From: Plasmopara viticola
Lineage: Eukaryota; Oomycota; Peronosporomycetes; Peronosporales; Peronosporaceae
DNA length: 64,000 nucleotides
Direction: 5' to 3'
Assembly (NCBI GenBank): GCA_001695595.3
Contig: MBPM02000011.1
Coordinates: forward strand, 62,001 to 126,000
The position numbers and the translations under genes are program-made. The first letter of the stretch is position 1, and every line of letters starts with the position of its first letter. Positions 58,522 to 64,000 of the stretch are shown here, piece by piece. Under the pieces are notes generated by a model. It had not been told where the DNA came from. It saw nothing but the letters and a program-made list of their open reading frames with translations, and searched no databases.

Positions 58522-59805
58522 ATGGCGGCAATTCATCGTGTGAAGCACCAGGGTTCCAGTGCAGTGGATTCGAATCTGTCCTTTTCGTTCGCATGCGGCG
58601 GGTGGCTCAAAATGTACCTTTTCGGCGTGGCTAAGGCGCTTCAGAAGTTCGAGTTGGAGAAGAACGCGCGACTTATTGGCTGCTCGGCCGGTGCGTTGAC
58701 GGCTACGGGACTGGCGTTGAATTGCGACTTTGATGCCATTCGTGACCACGTTCTGTATCGCATTGCCCCGCAAGCACACGCATCACTGGCTAGCTACTTC
58801 CGCGTGCGAACGTATTTACGCGACACATTGGCGCGTCACTGCGGAACACACTTGTTCGAGACACTTAATCAATCGCAGCGACTTACGATTGTCTACACAT
58901 CCTTGACGTCGCTCAAGTCACGACGCGCCACCTCGTTCGAGTCAGCGGAACACTTGACCAAGACCTTGCTGGCGTCGTGCTGCGCCCCGCCTATCGCTGG
59001 ACTGCCCTTTAAGCTTAATGGCGAATGGGTCATGGATGGCGGCATGCTCGACTTTCAGCCTGTGTTTGACGACAAAACAGTGACGGTTAGTCCACTGTAC
59101 TGCGTCGGCGCGGACATTAAGCCTTCAGTGTATGTGCCGATTTGGTGGGCGCTCTTTCCACCCGGTGTGCGTGATGTCGAGTGGCTGTTTGACTTGGGTT
59201 ACGAGGATGGGCTGAAATGGATTGTCAAGAATGGACTTACTGGGAACCACAAGAACATTGTCATTCCAAACAAGAGCACAAAGTACGCTGGCGGCTGGAA
59301 CACAACGGTGGGTCGAGTTGTGGGCTACCGTGGACTTGAAAACCACTTTCTGGACGCCCTCTTCATTGGGCTGTTCGTATGTTTATGGAGGCCAATGGCG
59401 TTCATGTGCCTGTACCTTGAGCTATATTTGCAAGCTATCGTATCTGGTGGGAAGGCTGTGGTGTTTGGAGCCGCGGCCAAACTGCTGATTACGAATTTTC
59501 TCATGGCCTCACTGGCACTAGCACTGGCCACACTCGGCTTACAACACACCATGTTCTTTTTGTTGGGAGTGGTGGTGACAGGGTTCTTTTTGGGTGGCAT
59601 GGTTCAATTGGTGGGTGGGTTGCAACAAGCTGGTGCGGTGGCGTCGGCAGATTGGCAGCGGTGCCGTTCTTACATGCGCAGCATCACAAGTCTATCGCTC
59701 TTTTTGCACAGCATGCCATTGATCGGCCCGAAAGTGCAGATTAAACGACACGACTTTTTACTGGAAAACTCGCTCGTGTATCGCGTTGCGATGCACTTTG
59801 TGTAA
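58522..59805 (+). CDS. Patatin-like phospholipase with hydrophobic C-terminus (427 aa)
   Basis: A single-exon lipid acyl hydrolase of the patatin/iPLA2 type with a Ser-Asp dyad. The oxyanion-hole segment is CGGWLKMYLFGV (residues 25-36), the nucleophile elbow is GCSAG (residues 53-57, Ser55) and the catalytic aspartate lies in MDGGMLDF (Asp172). These features and their spacing fit the family, which cleaves fatty acids from phospholipids or neutral lipids. The first glycine of the usual GGGxxG loop is a cysteine here. After the catalytic domain, residues about 275-375 hold several strongly hydrophobic helices (LFIGLFVCLW, LLITNFLMASLALALATLGL, FFLLGVVVTGFFLGGMVQLV), so the protein is probably anchored to a membrane or lipid droplet. 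The start ATG is the first in frame; no signal peptide precedes the catalytic domain. Local base composition is more GC-rich than the flanks, as for the other real genes. Confidence 0.9.
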   Translation: MAAIHRVKHQGSSAVDSNLSFSFACGGWLKMYLFGVAKALQKFELEKNARLIGCSAGALTATGLALNCDFDAIRDHVLYRIAPQAHASLASYFRVRTYLRDTLARHCGTHLFETLNQSQRLTIVYTSLTSLKSRRATSFESAEHLTKTLLASCCAPPIAGLPFKLNGEWVMDGGMLDFQPVFDDKTVTVSPLYCVGADIKPSVYVPIWWALFPPGVRDVEWLFDLGYEDGLKWIVKNGLTGNHKNIVIPNKSTKYAGGWNTTVGRVVGYRGLENHFLDALFIGLFVCLWRPMAFMCLYLELYLQAIVSGGKAVVFGAAAKLLITNFLMASLALALATLGLQHTMFFLLGVVVTGFFLGGMVQLVGGLQQAGAVASADWQRCRSYMRSITSLSLFLHSMPLIGPKVQIKRHDFLLENSLVYRVAMHFV

Positions 59806-60878
59806 TTTTTCTAATAGCAACAGTGCCGCTTGAGGTATTTTAGTATCAATCTCGGTCTATTGTCTGCATTCTTCTTGTAAGGTGTTGACGAAATTCCACG
59901 TGATCTAGGATAGTGGTTTTCTAACCGTTCCCGAGCAAACATTGTATCAATACTCAGAAAAATTGTGCGCTCTGTTCGCCGCCCGCTACAGTAATCACAT
60001 GAGCCCTGGGTGAAATTATCGCACAAGCGCGCAACACGACCGAGCGGCAATTCGCTAAAATATGACACTAACTCAATGGGCCGTTACGATAGCTTCCTAA
60101 AAACTAGATTTATTTGGCCGGAATTCGTCCTGGTTTGAATACTGAGGGATGTGGTATCTGCCTATAATTGTGAAATCGATCATAAATATTGACAGGTGAG
60201 ACCTAAGCACAGATGTTGAATTAAATATATCTATACTACTGCACACGTCGTTCACATTGTAGATCAAAAGAACCGCCCATCGACAACATTTTTGAAAGCG
60301 CGAGCCTGTCCGTGGCTTTTTGATTCGAATGCACGCCTGTCTCGCTTGGAGGAAAGGAAGCATTAGCACGAGCAAGACACAAAATTTGCCAAAAAAATGC
60401 TCGCAATTGCCCTTCCCGATTTTAAACAAATACAAGACACTTATATTTCAGGGTTAATGCCTTAGCTTTTGGCCCGGTCCCATAGGTAGAAGTTTACAAA
60501 CGTCACTCGCACCTGATCATTCGAGATCAAGAGCCATCTCTACCTCTTTAATCCTTAGGGGTAGATAATCTAAGCTTTAGCGGCTTGAGCCCATTACCAC
60601 CGGGGCTATCAACACTTCTGCTACCTGAGCCATAGAGCACAACCTTTGTTAGCGAAGCTCGAACGCCGTGATGCTTTTCAGCTGTTTAGTAGCAGAAGAG
60701 CTGTGCATGCAGCCACCTCACACGTCCGACAGATGCAAATATGTGGTTCCATATACTTGCGAGGTTTCAAGTCAATCTACCTGCGTATGCGTAAGATTAA
60801 CAACACAGCACTACCACGTGTACTGGGAGATCGCAGGACCTTGAACAAAGGAAACGTGCGGGTATTTTAAATCTACCG
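59806..60878. other. 3' flank and gene-free stretch
   Basis: A minus-strand frame at 60097-60435 (112 codons) has a hydrophobic stretch near its N-terminus (FCVLLVLMLPFLQARQA) that could pass for a secretion signal, but the rest has no domain or cysteine pattern that I recognise. Nothing else is supported. Confidence 0.45.
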
Positions 60879-61305
60879 GTGAGCGACTGTAAACTCTTCC
60901 CGGTCGAAATTGAATTATATGGGATCGTTGACTTGGATCAAGACTCACTGTATAGAGCAACGTCGAACAGAGCAATGCTTTGGGTGCGGCGTCAAGACCA
61001 CATGCTTTGTGCCAATTTGATGAAAGCGGACGAAGTAGACCGTTGTCGTTCGGAAGGGCGTCAACGAGTCGCTACCACAAGTCGCGCTTATACTGTTAGC
61101 AAAACATTGGGGGCAAGGCGCCAGAATGAGGGAGATAAACAGAACTTATGGAAATCTAACCCATTAGAGCTAGACAGCGAATCAAACCGTAGTAGACTAC
61201 TCCAGCATTTAAGGTATGGGAAATGATTTCGAGTCTTAGTAGACTGTGGCGCGTCAAAGATTGCCGCGTGCGGACTAGCAGCCGAAAACAGCTGACTAAT
61301 GCTCA
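60879..61305 (+). mobile_element. Ty3/Gypsy-like gag-protease remnant
   Basis: A 115-codon frame (60879-61226) reads like the C-terminal part of Gypsy gag, including a degenerate zinc-knuckle area at about 60972-61020 (LWVRRQDHMLCANLMKADE, where two of the expected cysteines are gone). After one in-frame TGA the same frame continues with VLVDCGAS at 61233-61256, the aspartic-protease motif (D-S/T-G class, here D-C-G as is common in oomycete Gypsy elements), before another TGA at about 61300. Reverse transcriptase, integrase and LTRs are not visible nearby, so this is a short relic. Confidence 0.65.
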
Positions 61306-64000
61306 GAGATACAGCAATTTTCTCTTGCTACATCTTAGATGTGATAAACAGAGACTCACCATCAAAACGCCCTCCGCATTCTGAGAGACGGAAATGGTCT
61401 CGTGTCAGGCATGAGGAACTACGTTGCTAGGTAATGACTACTGCCAGGGGAGGCGTGTAAGCTCAATTATACTTTCTACGCCGAGAAGACAAAGAATGGC
61501 ATGGTGGTGAAAACGAATTCATCCCAATCGTCAAAGGCTTTCTACGTTCGAAATCCTAATGGAAAGTGGAAGTTCATGCTTTTAATAATTTCAACAGCTA
61601 CAGAAAACTCGATAGAAGGATGATTTGTTTGGCAAAATGTCCGGGTACGCGCTGTATAATTGACTAAATTTAGTAGATAGCTTCTTTTTTATTTAAATGA
61701 GGTTCTCTTTATATCTAGCGGTCTGCTAGAAATGACATTCAATTCGTCTTTTTACACAACGTCTTCGACCAGAACGGCTTTTGACTGGACATACCTTGAC
61801 GACGTATCCATAATTGTTCTTAGAATGTTCTGTCGGATTTAGAGGCAATGGTAATGAAAACATTTAATGTCAGCATCGGCACGCATCCCTTGCTGGCGGT
61901 CTTTGGTGATTGATTGTAATAAAGGCTTCAAGTATTCTCATTATAGGGATATTTGCTAAGCGTTGTCTCCAAAGTCAGCAAGATCCAATACAGAATAAAG
62001 TGCGAAACCATCGAGAAGGCGGTCATTGCGCTTGGCGCCGAACTCATAAACCGTCCAATTCCGCGATTTTGAGCTTCTACCAAACACATGGCTTGTGGCA
62101 CCCGCAGATTTAATGACAATATAGATAGCGCCCTATATTAGCTTCGCTAATTAAGGTATTGACTATCTTTGCCGTCCCAGGGGTTGGCGACGTTTACACG
62201 GACAAACGTAAAGCGTTTTTAACCATTTGGTCGAATACTTCGCCATTTCTAGCGCGGTCTTTATTAATAAAAAAATAAGAGATCCACGCTAGGGGTAACG
62301 CCCATATGTAAGCATTAATCCAGAAAAATGATCGGTATAAAATAAGCATCTGTGCTGCGGCAACCACACCCCGATCAAAGCCTCTTCCCGAGGTGTTGAA
62401 ACTCGTTAGCACAGCAAGATACTATTGGCTTCTGTTATGGAATTAAGCTCCGTAGACAGCGTATGTGCATCTCGGCTCCAAAAATCAAGGACTAAGTTAT
62501 TCCGTTTCGAATGAAACTTAGATGTGTTGTCGAAGCATTGACCATCAGAATTTTAAAAATCGGTCAATCTCATACTACACTTAGCCATATTATAACGTCA
62601 CGAGACAGTGGCTACCAAGGCTGATGACAGAGAAGACAAAATTGCTATCTGTCTACAGCATTATGCAATTTTGAAGCATACTGCTGCAAGCCCAAAATGA
62701 TATACACAGACAGCGGTGGTCGCAAGATACGATTGTACAACGAAACGTCTTGCCTTTCATGTCCGTATGAGCTCTTCTTAGTACATTGAACTTGTTGAAC
62801 AAATATCATCCTGTTTGAATAAAAGATTCAACATTCTTTCCATCAAGAGCAGTGCAAATAGCAAAGTGTTGCAAGCATAAATCTGTTTTTTATCTTTCGA
62901 GACGTTTTGATGTCTAGCCGTAACGCTACTTTGATCGTCAGGGCGCTCTCTAAAGCTTGCTCTTCCAAAATATTCGTCGATATTTAGAGCTAGCATAATC
63001 AAAAGACAATGATTCTTACTCAGGACAAGAACTGCAGATGTGAATTATCAGCAAAAGTGTGTAAGTCAAGCATTAGTTTGCTTACAATGTGAATGTAACT
63101 TCCAAACATCTCTGATCACGCTTAAGAGTTACATCACGCCGCAGTGGCTGATAAGCCTTTCACAATACCCACTACGATCATAGAGACACTTCTTAACAAG
63201 AGAAAATAGCCGAGATGGAGCTCGTGCGTTCGAAAGAATCGGACAAACAGGTAATCCTGAGATACGAAATGTTGTATTTCCGAATAAATATTTGACGCTT
63301 GCGAAATGATTCGAAGCAGTGATTGAGCAGATGTTCCGCAGCGATATTGTCGTATCTATTGCTTATTAAAAAGATATGATAGGCCTCTGACTTTCGTTCT
63401 GTACTGAGCCGGTGCAAGTCTCTGTCTGATTCCAGAAAAAATCATTGGTTTTAATACCAAGCCTTAGTATGCTTTTTGTGGTATCAATTGTGGCTTGGAG
63501 ATAAATTAGATTTATCTCCAAGCCCTGTGTGGGGTAATTATTCTGCACTCATAACAAATCGCTTAATATGCATTAAGTATCAGTCATTCTATCATGTACT
63601 ACTCTTTTTATACTTCTCGGTGCTAGCTACTGGAACTTTATTGCAACAAAGTGACACATGTCACACAATATGATACCACACATTGAGTTTGTTCTACTTT
63701 GTTACACTACAAGTTTGAGGCCTAAATAATCGTACGAGTCAAGAATCCCTTCTACCGATACCGTTGTGACTTGTGTCCTTTCTCAGAAGCCATCACCACA
63801 AACTGAGTTTGTCTCGCAGCTCATTTTTAAAACTAAAAAAAATGCCTACCTTGTCAATTACAACTAGTGCATCGTAAGCATAGGAAAGACAACATCTTCT
63901 AGACACAAGAAAAGCTCACAGCTCTGAAAACCATATGCAGTCCCAGCTTGAGTACGCTATGCCTCTTTAAGACGATTTGATCGCTCGTGGCAAATCTCTC
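61306..64000. other. Gene-free end of window
   Basis: No coding region is supported; all frames are under 75 codons and none has a domain. A strong hairpin at 63492-63524 is listed separately. Confidence 0.55.
63492..63524. repeat. Perfect 15-bp hairpin with 3-nt loop
   Basis: GGCTTGGAGATAAAT at 63492-63506 and ATTTATCTCCAAGCC at 63510-63524 are exactly complementary, with loop TAG. No coding gene ends here, so it is unlikely to be a gene terminator. A fragment CCAAGCCTTAG lies about 30 bp upstream. Confidence 0.9.

Noticed and set aside
60097..60435. Small secreted protein on the minus strand
   Set aside because: The hydrophobic stretch starts about 17 residues in, and the remainder has no recognisable domain or conserved pattern; kept only as a note.

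Overview
The window looks like nuclear DNA of an oomycete, probably a Phytophthora or downy-mildew relative. The reasons are a few compact genes with short introns (mostly 54-108 nt, GT-AG, usually with purine-rich donors), a nucleoporin, a splicing factor, a cation exchanger and a patatin-like lipase of stramenopile character, a decayed RXLR-effector-like WY reading frame, and long AT-rich spacers full of decayed LINE, Gypsy and other repeats. The species cannot be fixed from the sequence alone. There are no bacterial operons, rRNA genes or CRISPR arrays, and I found no convincing tRNA.

Layout. Positions 1-2300 are a decayed LINE (endonuclease plus reverse transcriptase, minus strand). One five- or six-exon coiled-coil gene lies at about 7.6-9.5 kb. 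The stretch from 9.5 to 19 kb is almost gene-free but holds a broken effector-like relic near 12 kb and several hairpins. A gene block occupies 19-42.4 kb: a 9.2-kb intronless gene for a 3068-residue CLU-ConA/LamG-LRR protein, a small minus-strand gene with a probable minor-spliceosome (U12, AT-AC) intron, two short interspersed insertions head to head, a Nup107 homologue with an N-terminal ubiquitin-like region, an SPF45/RBM17-type splicing factor, and a convergent CCX/NCLX-type cation/Ca exchanger. From 42.4 to 58.5 kb there is no recognisable gene, but a roughly 0.85-kb diverged inverted repeat spans 48.1-51.9 kb. A patatin-like lipase gene sits at 58.5-59.8 kb, followed by a Gypsy gag/protease remnant at 60.9-61.3 kb and empty sequence to the end.

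The genes do not form a pathway. They are mainly housekeeping functions (nuclear pore, splicing, ion exchange, lipid hydrolysis) in a small gene-dense island between repeat-rich flanks. The observations most worth following up are the candidate U12 AT-AC intron, the giant CLU-LamG-LRR fusion, the ubiquitin-like extension of Nup107 together with a reading-frame break in the same gene, and the pair of SINE-like insertions, each with its own target-site duplication, immediately upstream of that gene.
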